A stretch of 64,000 nucleotides of DNA from NCBI RefSeq assembly GCF_001620365.2, contig NZ_LQMT02000040.1:19928-83927 (forward strand), in the 5' to 3' direction. The DNA comes from Amycolatopsis keratiniphila subsp. keratiniphila (GTDB lineage Bacteria; Actinomycetota; Actinomycetes; Mycobacteriales; Pseudonocardiaceae). Positions 51,478 through 60,409 of this stretch are shown here, piece after piece (within the stretch, counting starts at the first letter, position 1; every line of letters starts with the position of its first letter). The notes beneath the pieces were generated by a model. The model was not told the origin of the DNA. It made no database searches and saw nothing but the letters and a program-made list of their open reading frames with translations. The position numbers and the translations under genes are program-made.

Positions 51478-52422
51478 TCAAGTACGTTCTGGGAATTCGC
51501 GGCGTCGAGCCTCATATGCCTGGCGAAGCTCTCGAGCGACAGCCTCGGGCTCTGACCTGAGACGGCTGGGGAGGGTTTGCAGAACGGCGATTCCCGCAGC
51601 GGCGTATCTGGCGTTCCTGTCCAGGGTCTTCGCATAGTCCTCTTTCGCGAAGTGGAACTCGTAAGAGTCGATCTCCCAGGCGAGAGCGGCTTCCTTGAAG
51701 TAGCCGTCGGGTGTCGCGATGTACTCGCCCTTTTCGTCTCGGAGCTGGTGGTTCCAGAGCGGTTCGGGCAGGCCGGAGAGCCGCCAGACGCGCATCGCGT
51801 CGATTTCGGCGACGGACCGGGCCCCTCTGAGGACATCACGCAGCACCTGACGCGGGATCGCCGTGCCGCGATTGCTTCCCGCGTCGAGCTCCTCCAGTAA
51901 CTTCGCCGGGCTCAGCCCACCGGATTGCACCGCCTCGGTGAGCAAGGCCGAAATCGCGTTTGGTGAGCGGAGCCTCCTGCACAAGTCGAGAACGGCTCTG
52001 GCGAACGGCGCCACCGGAACACCGTCGTCGAACCGCCGCGGCGGCATCCGCGTCGTACGCTCGACGATCACGAATCCGGAACTGCTGATCTTGTGTTCAT
52101 GCGGGACCAGCAGATGCACACGGGTTGCTCCCGCGGGAACCGAGCGCAGACCCCGGCGACGGCAGAGGGCCGCACCGGTGACCACGGCTTCCCGGCCGGC
52201 GTACAGCAACGCGGCGTCTACCAGCTGCCGATGGTCAGGCTCGCCGCCGCCGAGCAGGAGCACACCCGGCAGCAAGCGTCGCCAAGGACGCCCCGGTTGA
52301 CAGCGCCGGTAGCAGGTTCTGGCGGGCGCACCGAGCTCCACGAGCCGGGCGACGGTGATCACGCCACCGCGACTGTGCTGGTAGAGCCGTTCGGGATCGT
52401 CGGCCCATTCTCCGGTTTTCAC
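51478..52422 (-). CDS. Orphan AbiEi-like wHTH / DUF559-Vsr-like nuclease-fold protein (copy 2)
   Basis: A 314-residue paralogue of the gene at 5067-6008. Shared blocks include VIT-A-(Q/R)L, RRC-PG--WR-LLPGV, GARSVAE-DA-R-WR-S-LPE, LAWEIDS and ARYAAAGI-V-QTLPSRLRSEP. The C-terminal ExD pattern is EIDSYEFH. GTG 52422 gives the same N-terminal M-K-x-G-E-WA as copy 1; a TTG at 52482 would add 20 residues. No toxin-like gene adjoins it here either. Possible roles are an antitoxin-like regulator or an intact nuclease. Confidence 0.6.
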   Translation of the reverse strand: MKTGEWADDPERLYQHSRGGVITVARLVELGAPARTCYRRCQPGRPWRRLLPGVLLLGGGEPDHRQLVDAALLYAGREAVVTGAALCRRRGLRSVPAGATRVHLLVPHEHKISSSGFVIVERTTRMPPRRFDDGVPVAPFARAVLDLCRRLRSPNAISALLTEAVQSGGLSPAKLLEELDAGSNRGTAIPRQVLRDVLRGARSVAEIDAMRVWRLSGLPEPLWNHQLRDEKGEYIATPDGYFKEAALAWEIDSYEFHFAKEDYAKTLDRNARYAAAGIAVLQTLPSRLRSEPEAVARELRQAYEARRREFPERT

Positions 52423-52521
52423 TCCATGATCGTCCGAGCATTCGGTGACGTCTCGCCAGTGCCTCCGGCGATCTGTGGACAACTCGCTCCGTCAGCACCG
52501 CCTGTGGACAACTCGCCGGAT

Positions 52522-52573
52522 GTCCTGAAGGCCCCCTTTGAGACGTTGGATGTCTCAAAGGGGCCTTCAGGAC
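52522..52573. terminator. Hairpin near the M1 peptidase gene end (conserved-loop class)
   Basis: A 22-bp stem with one bulged C (52522-52544 against 52552-52573) closes the loop GTTGGAT with GAC/GTC pairs. It lies 8 bases beyond the stop of the minus-strand M1 peptidase gene. No U-tract. Confidence 0.72.
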
Positions 52574-52580
52574 ACGCGCA

Positions 52581-53918
52581 TCAAGCGAGCGGAAGCGGAG
52601 GCAGCGCCGGAGCGTCCAGCCAAGCATCGAAGAACCCACCAAGCGAACGCCCGGCAAAGCGTTCAGCGAGCGCAACGAACCCGGCAGTCGTCACCAGACC
52701 GTGCCGGTTCTCCATCGCCCAAGCCTTCACCAGCGGGAAGAAGACCTCGTCACCGACGGTACAACGCAAGGCGTGCAACAAAAGCCCGCCCCGCTTGTAC
52801 ACCCGCTCGTCGAACATCCGTGCCACGCCGGGGTCGGCGAGACGCAGGTCGGCGGGCTTCGCCTTCATCCGCGCGTGCCAGGTCTTCGCCCACACGTGCG
52901 CGCTCTGTCCGCCGGATTCCTCGGACCAGAGCCATTCCGCGTACGTCGCGAAGCCTTCGTTCAGCCAGATGTGCCGCCAATCGGCGACGGTCAGGCTGTT
53001 GCCGAACCACTGGTGCGCCAGTTCGTGGACGACGAGCCGTTCGTGCGTGCGCCGTCCGTCGACGTGGTTGGCGCCGAAGATCGACATGCCCTGCGCTTCG
53101 ATCGGGTCGTCGAGGTCGTCGTCGGTGACGACGATGACGTACTCGCCGAACGGATACGGCCCGAACAGCCGCTGCAGCGAGTCCATGATCTGGCCCTGCC
53201 GCCCGAAATCGCGCGCGAAGGCCCGGCGTAGCCGCGGCGGGACGGCGGCCCGCTGCGGGACACCGCCGGACGCGAGCACGATGTCGTCGTACCGTCCGAT
53301 TTGGACACTCATCAGGTACGTCGGCGTCGGCTCGGGCCGCTCGAAGACCCACTGAGTGGTGCTCGCGCGCGTGTACCGGGACACGAGATTCCCGGTGACG
53401 GCCACGAGATACGGCGACGACGTCGTGAGTGCGACACGGTACGTCGCCTTGTCCGCGGGATGGTCGTTGCAGGGGAACCACGACGGCGCCCCGACCGGCT
53501 GGCTCGCGACGAGCGAGCCGTCGGTCAGTTCGTCCCAGCCGATGTCGCCCCACAGCCCCGGAAGCGGCCGCGGATTGCCGACGTAGTGGACCTCCACCAG
53601 GAACTCGCTGCCGAGGGCCAGCGACTTCGCCGGCTTCACCTGCAGCTTGTGCGCACGCCGCAGGTACTTGGCCGGTTTCCCGTTGACCAGCACCCGGTTG
53701 ATCCGGAAATCACCGAAGTCGAGCGTGAACCGCGACAGCGCCTGCGTCGCCTCCGCGGTGATGGCCGCGGAGGCGGACAAACGGTTGGGACCGATCTTGT
53801 AGTCCAGCTCCAGGTCGTAATGCCGGACCCGGTAACCGCCGTTACCGTGACGGGGCAGATAGGAGTCACCGGAGGTGTCCGCGCCGGGCGAGGGCTGCGC
53901 GGAGGCCTTCGAAATCAC
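52581..53918 (-). CDS. M1-family zinc metallopeptidase
   Basis: A 445-residue peptidase with the zinc motif HELAHQWFGN (His298, Glu299, His302) and the third ligand Glu321 in LNEGFATY. AQGMSIFG stands in for the GAMEN recognition motif, and the catalytic Tyr is in DERVYKRGG. It lacks the long C-terminal helical domain of aminopeptidase N, like other short actinobacterial M1 enzymes. The GTG start has no strong ribosome site and no clear signal peptide follows. It would remove N-terminal residues from peptides. Confidence 0.88.
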   Translation of the reverse strand: MISKASAQPSPGADTSGDSYLPRHGNGGYRVRHYDLELDYKIGPNRLSASAAITAEATQALSRFTLDFGDFRINRVLVNGKPAKYLRRAHKLQVKPAKSLALGSEFLVEVHYVGNPRPLPGLWGDIGWDELTDGSLVASQPVGAPSWFPCNDHPADKATYRVALTTSSPYLVAVTGNLVSRYTRASTTQWVFERPEPTPTYLMSVQIGRYDDIVLASGGVPQRAAVPPRLRRAFARDFGRQGQIMDSLQRLFGPYPFGEYVIVVTDDDLDDPIEAQGMSIFGANHVDGRRTHERLVVHELAHQWFGNSLTVADWRHIWLNEGFATYAEWLWSEESGGQSAHVWAKTWHARMKAKPADLRLADPGVARMFDERVYKRGGLLLHALRCTVGDEVFFPLVKAWAMENRHGLVTTAGFVALAERFAGRSLGGFFDAWLDAPALPPLPLA

Positions 53919-53978
53919 CCGCGAAAGACCCCGCTTTCCATTGTGTCTGTCTGTGAACCCGCGGCCGCGATCGACGTC

Positions 53979-54033
53979 GGCAGGGCGCTGGTTGACAGAA
54001 GACCGTCACGGTGCGTGGACACGGCGCCCTGCC
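53979..54033. terminator. Possible hairpin after the Pls-type gene
   Basis: Arms GGCAGGGCGC (53979-53988) and GCGCCCTGCC (54024-54033) are complementary across a 35-base loop. It lies about 80 bases beyond the Pls stop and about 60 bases upstream of the M1 gene start. Weak evidence; the rest of this 198-base gap shows nothing clear. Confidence 0.35.
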
Positions 54034-54116
54034 ACCGCGATAGCGGGGCCTTCGGCCAGGGCGGGTTCACCCCTGTGGTCACCATTCCGAACGCACCTCA
54101 GCTCCGCCAGCCGTTC

Positions 54117-57100
54117 CTACTTCGTCCAGGCCGAGATGGGATTACCCAGCCAGCGCGAGTCGGCGGGAACCGCGTCGCCCCGGGTCACCAGGGAGCCCGG
54201 TCCGACGGTCGTCCGCGCGCCGATGCTCGCGCCAGGCAGCACGATACCGTGCGGCCCGAGCGTCGCTCCCTCGTCCAGGGTCACCGGCGACATCGTCATG
54301 ATCCGGTCGTGGAACAGGTGCGTCTGCACCACACAGCCGCGGTTGATCGTCGCGCCGTCGCCGAGGCTCACCAGATCCGACTCGGGCAGCCAGTACGTCT
54401 CCAGCCACACGCCGCGCCCGATCTTGACGCCCATGGTCCGCAGCCACGCCGGCAGCAGCGGCGTACCGCCGAGCGAACCGATCAGCCACGGCACGGCGAG
54501 CGCCTCGACGAAGGTGTCGGCGAGCTCGTTGCGCCAGACGAACGAGCTCCACAACGGATGGTCGACCGCGCGGAACCGGCCGACCAGCAGCCACTTCATC
54601 GCGGTGGCGGTCAGCGCGGCGACGGCGCCGGCGGCGAGCAGCAGCGGCCCGCCGAGCAGCACCGCGACCAGGAAACCGAACGACGACGCCAGCGCGAAGA
54701 TCCCGGCGGCCACCAGCACGGTCAGCGCGACGCCGCACATCACCGGCACGATGCGGCAGAGTTCGACGAGTGCCCGGGCCGCCTTAAGCCGCAGCGGCGG
54801 AGTGAAGGTACGGCTCGTGTCGGCCTCGCCGACCGACCGGCGGACCGGAAGCGGCGGCATCCCGAGGTACGACGAGCCCTTCTTCGCCTTGAGCGGGGCC
54901 GACGACAGCACCCCGACCAGACCGCGTTTCGGCACCGAACGTCCCGGCGCGGCCATCCCCGAGTTGCCGAGGAACGCCTGCTTGCCGATCCGCGCCGGCG
55001 CGACGTGCAGCCAGCCGTGGCCGAGTTCGTAGGTGGCGACCATGGTGTCGTCCGCGAGGAACGCGCCACTGTCCACCTGGGTCATCTTCGGCAGCGCGAG
55101 CACGGTCGAAGCCTCGACGTTGCGGCCGACCTTCGCCCCGAGCATCCGGAGCCACACCGGGGTGAACAGGCTGGCGTACAAGGGGAACAGCCCTTCACGC
55201 GCCATGCCCATCAGCCGCTCGGTCGCCCAGACCTGCCACGCGACACGGCCGTGCACCGGGTGATAGCCCTCGACCATGCCGATGCTCAGCGAGCGGACGC
55301 CGACGAGCACGAGCAGGGCGTACGTAAGGAAGTACGCGACGGTCGCGAGCGGCGTGAACAGCAGCGCCTGGCCGAGCGCGGCGCCCAGCGACGGCGCACC
55401 GGCGATCGCGTGACCCAGCACGGCGACAGCGGGCAGGGCGGCGACGGCGGGCAGCAGCCCCAGCGCGACCGAAGTCGCGCCGTAGACCGAAGCCCAGAAC
55501 CGCGAACGCGGCGGGCGGCTCGACGGCCACTTCAGCGCGTCCTTGCTGGCACGCGCGGCGGGCGCGCCGGCCCAGCGCTGCCCGGCGGGCACGTTGCCGC
55601 GGACGGTCGACCCGGCCGCGATCTCCGCGCCCTTGCCGATTCGCGCACCGGGGAACAGCGTGCTGCGCGCGCCGATCCGGGCGTCGGCGCCGATCCGGAT
55701 CTTGCCGATGTGTACGAGGTCGCCGTCCACCCAGTGGCCGGACAGGTCGACCTCGGGTTCGACGGCGGCACCGCGGCCGAGCTTCAGCATACCGGTGACC
55801 GGCGGCGGGGAATGCAGATCGACGTCCTTCGCGATCCGCGCGCCGAGGGCCTTGGCGTACGTCGTCATCCAGGAAGCGCCCGCGACACTGTCCGCGCCGC
55901 TGAACTCGGCGAGCTTCTCGGCGGTCCACAGTCGCAAGTGGACATTGCCGCCACGCGGGTAGCTGCCGGGACGGACTCCGCGCAGCAGCAGCCGGGAGCC
56001 GGTCGCCGAGATCGCGATCCGCCCGGCCGGGCTGAACAGCACGATCCACGCGACCGCGATCCACGCCCAGTTCAGCGTCGGCGCCCAAGCGAAACCGGCC
56101 AGCGACAGCACGTTCGACAGCGTCGCGGCGATGGTCGTCCAGCGCAGGCCGACCAGGCCCATCAGCGGGATCATCAGCAGCGACTGGATGATCCCGGCCT
56201 TGCGCGGGGTGGGCGCGATGTCGCGGCGTTCGGTCTTCTCGCCGCTCAGCGCGTCCAGCATCGACGCGAGCGCGCCGAGCTTCGGGTTCGCGTAGATGTC
56301 GCTCACCGACACCTGCGGGTGGCGGGTGCGGATCCGCGCGATCAGCTGGGCGGCGGTCAGGCTGCCGCCGCCGTTGGTGAAGAAGTCGGCCTTCGGGCTG
56401 TCGACCGAGACGCCCAGGATCTCCGCCCAGCCTTCGGCGAGCCAGCTCTCCGTCGGCGACAGACCGGATTTCGCGGCGTCCACAGTGGACAGCGGCCAGG
56501 GCAGCGCGTTGCGGTCGACCTTGCCGGAGGTACGCGTCGGCAGATCGTCGATCAGCGCCAGCAGCGGGACGAGCGCGGCGGGCAGCTGCTCGCGCAGCCG
56601 GGTCGCGGCTTCGTCGTGGTCGAACTCGACCCCTTCGGCGGGCACGACGTACCCCACGAGCACCTGGTTTCCCGCCTTGGTGCGGCGGACCGCAGCCGCG
56701 GCACCCTGCACGCCGGGCAACGCCTGGAGCGCGGCGTCGACCTCACCGAGTTCGATCCGGCGGCCGCCGAGTTTCACCTGCTCGTCGAGGCGCCCGAGGA
56801 ACAGCAGGCCCTCGGCCTCCGCGCGGACCATGTCGCCGCTGCGGTACGCGCGGCGCCAGCCCAGCGAAGGCAGCGGCGCGAACTTCTCGGCGTCCTTCTC
56901 CGGGTCCAGGTAGCGGGCCAGGCCGACGCCGCCGATGACCAGCTCGCCGGTCTCCCCCATCGCGACCGGTTCGCCCGCCTCGTTGACCACGGCGAGCTGC
57001 CAGCCCACCAGCGGCAGGCCGATGCGGACGGGGCCTTCGCCGGTCATCTGCGCGGCGCAGGCGACGACGGTGGCCTCGGTCGGGCCGTAGGTGTTCCAGA

Positions 57101-58019
57101 CTTCGCGTCCCTCGACGGCGACGCGTTCGGCCAGCTCCGGCGGGCACGCTTCGCCACCGAAGATCAACAGGCGGACGTCTTCGAGCGCGTCGGCTGGCCA
57201 CAGCGCGGCCAGCGTCGGCACGGTCGAGACGACGGTGATGCCCTGCGCGACCAGCCACGGGCCGAGGTCGACGCCGGTACGCACGAGCGAACGCGGCGCG
57301 GGCACCAGGCAGGCACCGTGGCGCCAGGCGAGCCACATCTCTTCACAGGAGGCGTCGAACGCGACGGACAGCCCGGCGAGCACGCGGTCTCCGGGGCCGA
57401 TCGGCTCCTCGGTGAGGAACAGCTGAGCTTCGGCGTCGACGAAGGCGGCGGCCGAGGCGTGCGAGACCGCGACGCCCTTCGGCTTACCGGTCGAACCGGA
57501 GGTGAAGATGATCCAGGCGTCGTCGGTCGGGGCGGGCGAGCCCTCGACGCCGCCCGGCGAGCCGAGCACGGTGATCGCGCCGCCGTCGGTGACGACCGCG
57601 GCGACGTCGGCCTCGCCGAAGACCAGTTCGGCGCGTTCCTCCGGGTCGTCCGCGTCGACCGGTACATAGGCGGCGCCGACGGACAGGATCGCGAGGATCG
57701 CGACGTAGAGCTCGGCGGTGCCGGAGGAGATCCGGACGCCGACCCGGTCGCCGACGCCGACGCCGTTGGCGGTCAGCTTGCGGCCGTAGGCGTCGATCTC
57801 CTCGATGAGCTTGCGGTAGGACAGCGTGGTCTCGCCGTCCTCGATCGCGCCCGCGTTGGGGTGGCGGGCGGCGGTCTCGGCGAGGATGTCGATCAGGGTG
57901 CGCTCGCCCGCGCCGAGACCGGACCAGAACAGGGCTCGATCGGCGACCGGGGCGGGCGACGGGGCGACGGTGACGTCCGCGACGCAGGCGATCGGTCGTG
58001 AGTCGGCGGTCAGGGTCAT
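54117..58019 (-). CDS. Pls/PosA-family membrane non-ribosomal peptide synthetase
   Basis: A 1300-residue protein. Residues about 40-510 are an adenylation domain (WIIFTSGSTGKPKG, FDASCEEMW, NTYGPTEATV, YRSGDMV, GKVDRNALPW), about 525-600 a carrier domain with Ser in NGGGSLTAAQL. Three pairs of membrane helices then alternate with three soluble domains that carry hexapeptide-like repeats (IGADARIGARSTLFPGARIGKGAEIA; IGKQAFLGNSG; LDEGATLGPHG). No condensation or thioesterase domain exists. This is the layout of epsilon-poly-L-lysine synthetase, which activates one amino acid and links it iteratively in the tandem C domains. The amino acid here is unknown. ATG 58019 has a weak ribosome site. Confidence 0.88.
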   Translation of the reverse strand: MTLTADSRPIACVADVTVAPSPAPVADRALFWSGLGAGERTLIDILAETAARHPNAGAIEDGETTLSYRKLIEEIDAYGRKLTANGVGVGDRVGVRISSGTAELYVAILAILSVGAAYVPVDADDPEERAELVFGEADVAAVVTDGGAITVLGSPGGVEGSPAPTDDAWIIFTSGSTGKPKGVAVSHASAAAFVDAEAQLFLTEEPIGPGDRVLAGLSVAFDASCEEMWLAWRHGACLVPAPRSLVRTGVDLGPWLVAQGITVVSTVPTLAALWPADALEDVRLLIFGGEACPPELAERVAVEGREVWNTYGPTEATVVACAAQMTGEGPVRIGLPLVGWQLAVVNEAGEPVAMGETGELVIGGVGLARYLDPEKDAEKFAPLPSLGWRRAYRSGDMVRAEAEGLLFLGRLDEQVKLGGRRIELGEVDAALQALPGVQGAAAAVRRTKAGNQVLVGYVVPAEGVEFDHDEAATRLREQLPAALVPLLALIDDLPTRTSGKVDRNALPWPLSTVDAAKSGLSPTESWLAEGWAEILGVSVDSPKADFFTNGGGSLTAAQLIARIRTRHPQVSVSDIYANPKLGALASMLDALSGEKTERRDIAPTPRKAGIIQSLLMIPLMGLVGLRWTTIAATLSNVLSLAGFAWAPTLNWAWIAVAWIVLFSPAGRIAISATGSRLLLRGVRPGSYPRGGNVHLRLWTAEKLAEFSGADSVAGASWMTTYAKALGARIAKDVDLHSPPPVTGMLKLGRGAAVEPEVDLSGHWVDGDLVHIGKIRIGADARIGARSTLFPGARIGKGAEIAAGSTVRGNVPAGQRWAGAPAARASKDALKWPSSRPPRSRFWASVYGATSVALGLLPAVAALPAVAVLGHAIAGAPSLGAALGQALLFTPLATVAYFLTYALLVLVGVRSLSIGMVEGYHPVHGRVAWQVWATERLMGMAREGLFPLYASLFTPVWLRMLGAKVGRNVEASTVLALPKMTQVDSGAFLADDTMVATYELGHGWLHVAPARIGKQAFLGNSGMAAPGRSVPKRGLVGVLSSAPLKAKKGSSYLGMPPLPVRRSVGEADTSRTFTPPLRLKAARALVELCRIVPVMCGVALTVLVAAGIFALASSFGFLVAVLLGGPLLLAAGAVAALTATAMKWLLVGRFRAVDHPLWSSFVWRNELADTFVEALAVPWLIGSLGGTPLLPAWLRTMGVKIGRGVWLETYWLPESDLVSLGDGATINRGCVVQTHLFHDRIMTMSPVTLDEGATLGPHGIVLPGASIGARTTVGPGSLVTRGDAVPADSRWLGNPISAWTK

Positions 58020-58089
58020 CGGGAGATCACCACGGGCACGGCGGAACCATGGGCGCGCAAGCCCATCACACACCTTTCGCGAAGTGCGT

Positions 58090-58112
58090 CATTCGGGCTC
58101 GCTCTCCGAATG
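58090..58112. promoter_or_regulatory. Inverted repeat upstream of the Pls-type gene
   Basis: CATTCGG and CCGAATG, separated by 9 bases, lie 71 bases before the Pls ATG. The position suits an operator. The remaining gap to the der gene (58113-58266) holds only the hairpin at 58196-58235. Confidence 0.4.
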
Positions 58113-58195
58113 AGGCGCCCGCTAGCAGACCATCGACTTTACCGCAGGTGAACGACATATCTCGGGAGGGTCTCGGCAGAGTGTCGAAACTCACC

Positions 58196-58235
58196 GGTGG
58201 ACACGCCGAAACCCGAGGTCATCGGCGTGTCCACC
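58196..58235. terminator. Hairpin after der
   Basis: A perfect 14-bp stem (GGTGGACACGCCGA at 58196-58209 against 58222-58235) with a 12-base loop, about 30 bases beyond the der stop (minus strand). No U-tract. It belongs to neither of the two palindrome classes noted elsewhere in the window. Confidence 0.65.
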
Positions 58236-58266
58236 CAGTGAAATAGTCACCTACATCGTGAGAAAA

Positions 58267-59736
58267 TCAGCGGGTCTTCGGTTTCCCCGCCGCTTTACCA
58301 CCGGCCTTGGGCTTTTGCTTCTTTTCCCGCACCCGCACATTCACCCGAACGGGGCTGCCTTCGAAACCGAACCGCTCACGGAACTTCCGTTCGATGAACC
58401 GCCGGTAGCCCGCCTCGAGGAAGCCGGTGGTGAACAGCACCAGCGTCGGTGGCCGGATGCCCGCCTGGGTCGCGAACAGCACCTTCGGCTGCTTGCCACC
58501 GCGCACCGGCGGCGGGGTCGCGGCGATGAGGTCGGCCAGCCAGCCGTTCAGCTGACCGGTGGGCACCCGCTGGTCCCAGGACTTCAACGCGGTCCGCAGC
58601 GCGGGCGCGAGCTTGCGCACCGACCGCCCGGTGAGCGCGGAGATGTTGACCTTGTCCGCCCACGGCACCCGCACCAGGCCGCGGTCCAGTTCGCGGACCA
58701 TGGCGTGGCGGCGGTCCTCGTCGACGAGGTCCCACTTGTTGAAGGCGAGCACGCAGGCGCGGCCCGCCTCGACGACCATGGTCAGCACCCGCAGGTCCTG
58801 CTCCGAAAGCGGTTCGGCCGCGTCCAGCAGCACGATCGCGACCTCGGCCGCGTCGATCGCGGTCTTGGTCCGCAGCGAGGCGTAGTACTCGGCGCCGTTG
58901 GCCGAGTTGACCCGCTTGCGCAGACCGGCCGTGTCGACGAACCGCCAGGTCTCGCCGTCGAGCTCGACCAGCGAGTCGACCGGGTCGACGGTGGTGCCAG
59001 CGACCGAGTCCACGACGGACCGCTCCTCGCCGGAGAGCTTGTTCAGCAGGCTCGACTTGCCCACGTTCGGCTTGCCGACCAGCGCGACGCGGCGCGGGCC
59101 GGTGGTGGCGCGGTCGCCGTCGCGCGGCATCGACGGCAGCGCCTTGACGATGGCGTCGAGCAGATCGCCCGAGCTGCGGCCGTGCAGCGCGCTGACCGGA
59201 TACGGCTCGCCGAGGCCGAGCGACCACAGCGACGCGGTGTCGGCGAGCAGGCGGTCGTCGTCGACCTTGTTGGCGGCGAGCAGCACCGGCTTCTTCGAGC
59301 GGCGCAAGACCTTGGAAACGGCCTCGTCGGTGGCCGTCGCGCCGACACTGGCGTCGATGACCAGCAGCACCGCGTCGGCGGTGGCCATCGCCATCTCGGC
59401 CTGCGCGGCGACGCTGGCCTGGAGCCCGGTCGCGTCCGGCTCCCATCCGCCCGTGTCCACCAGCGTGAACCGGCGGCCCGCCCAGAACGCGTCGTAGGCG
59501 ACGCGGTCCCTGGTCACGCCGGGGACGTCCTGCACGACCGCCTCGCGACGGCCGAGGATGCGGTTGACCAGGGTGGACTTGCCGACGTTCGGCCTGCCGA
59601 CGACGGCGAGGACCGGCTGCGCGAGCTGCGCCTCCTCCTCGGCCTCGCCCGCGGCGATCTGCGCGTCGAGCGCGGTGAATTCGGACTCGTCGGACCAGGA
59701 GCCGTCGACCTCGCCGACTCCGTCAAGCTCTGTCAT
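58267..59736 (-). CDS. der: Ribosome-assembly GTPase Der (EngA)
   Basis: A 489-residue tandem GTPase. The first P-loop is GRPNVGKST at 47-55 and the second GKPNVGKSS at about 225; both have DTGGW/DTAGL and NKVD/NKWD motifs. A C-terminal KH-like domain (RRFIERKFRERFGFEGSPVRV) ends in a basic tail. An acidic N-terminal extension of about 40 residues is typical of actinobacteria. Der helps assemble the 50S subunit. It follows plsC and cmk in the order usual for this phylum. Confidence 0.95.
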   Translation of the reverse strand: MTELDGVGEVDGSWSDESEFTALDAQIAAGEAEEEAQLAQPVLAVVGRPNVGKSTLVNRILGRREAVVQDVPGVTRDRVAYDAFWAGRRFTLVDTGGWEPDATGLQASVAAQAEMAMATADAVLLVIDASVGATATDEAVSKVLRRSKKPVLLAANKVDDDRLLADTASLWSLGLGEPYPVSALHGRSSGDLLDAIVKALPSMPRDGDRATTGPRRVALVGKPNVGKSSLLNKLSGEERSVVDSVAGTTVDPVDSLVELDGETWRFVDTAGLRKRVNSANGAEYYASLRTKTAIDAAEVAIVLLDAAEPLSEQDLRVLTMVVEAGRACVLAFNKWDLVDEDRRHAMVRELDRGLVRVPWADKVNISALTGRSVRKLAPALRTALKSWDQRVPTGQLNGWLADLIAATPPPVRGGKQPKVLFATQAGIRPPTLVLFTTGFLEAGYRRFIERKFRERFGFEGSPVRVNVRVREKKQKPKAGGKAAGKPKTR

Positions 59737-59740
59737 TTTC

Positions 59741-60409
59741 TCAATCCTGTCGCGTGTCTCGGAGCCCGTGCTCCAAGCGCCATTCGTCCAGTGCCTTCAC
59801 GAGGTCCGCGAGCGCGATGCGAAGCCGCTCGGTTCCCTCCTCCAGCCCTGTCCTTCCCTTCCCGATGTCGGGAGTGAAAGGTTCGCCGACCATGATGTCG
59901 ACGCGTGGCCGCCAACGCCTCTTGGCGCCGGCGGGTTTGTACGTCCCCCGAGTGGCGACCGGAACCACGGTCGCGTTCCCGGCGCGGACCAGGAAGGCCG
60001 CGCCGCGCTCGAAGTTTTCGGCGTCACCGAGGCCGCGGGTGCCTTCGGGGAAGATCCCGACCGCACCGCCGTCCTCGAGCACCTTGACCGCCGCCATCAG
60101 CGGCTTGCGGTCCACCGCCCCCCGTTTCACCGGGATCTGGCCCAGCTTCGGGAAGAACCAGCCGACGAACCCCCGGAAGAGTTCCTCCTTGACCAGGAAC
60201 GCCGTGCGCCTCGGCAACATTCCGAAGAGCAGCTGCGGTTCCACCATCGAGCTGTGGTTGGCGATGAACACCACCGGCCCGGACGCCGGGACCCGCTCGG
60301 CACCGTGCACCCGCACCCGGAAGGCGGGCCGCACGATGAACTTCGCGATGCCGCGGCCGAACGTGTGAATCGGGCCGCTCGCGCCCTCGGGAAGCCCCTG
60401 CGCGGTCAC
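59741..60409 (-). CDS. 1-acyl-sn-glycerol-3-phosphate acyltransferase (PlsC-like)
   Basis: A 222-residue acyltransferase with the glycerolipid motifs NHSSMVEP (His52), FPEGTR at 120-125 and VPVATRGT. The catalytic HX4D appears as HX4E, with Glu57 in place of Asp. The GTG start overlaps the cmk stop (GTGA) and has GAGG upstream; a TTG at 60430 is less likely. The enzyme would acylate lysophosphatidic acid or a related lipid at the membrane. The cmk-plsC-der order is common in actinobacteria. Confidence 0.85.
   Translation of the reverse strand: MTAQGLPEGASGPIHTFGRGIAKFIVRPAFRVRVHGAERVPASGPVVFIANHSSMVEPQLLFGMLPRRTAFLVKEELFRGFVGWFFPKLGQIPVKRGAVDRKPLMAAVKVLEDGGAVGIFPEGTRGLGDAENFERGAAFLVRAGNATVVPVATRGTYKPAGAKRRWRPRVDIMVGEPFTPDIGKGRTGLEEGTERLRIALADLVKALDEWRLEHGLRDTRQD

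Noticed and set aside
53301..58001. A plus-strand open frame of 1566 codons opposite the Pls-type gene
   Set aside because: Low-complexity Arg/Asp/Gln-rich translation and full overlap with a well-supported synthetase mark it as a shadow.
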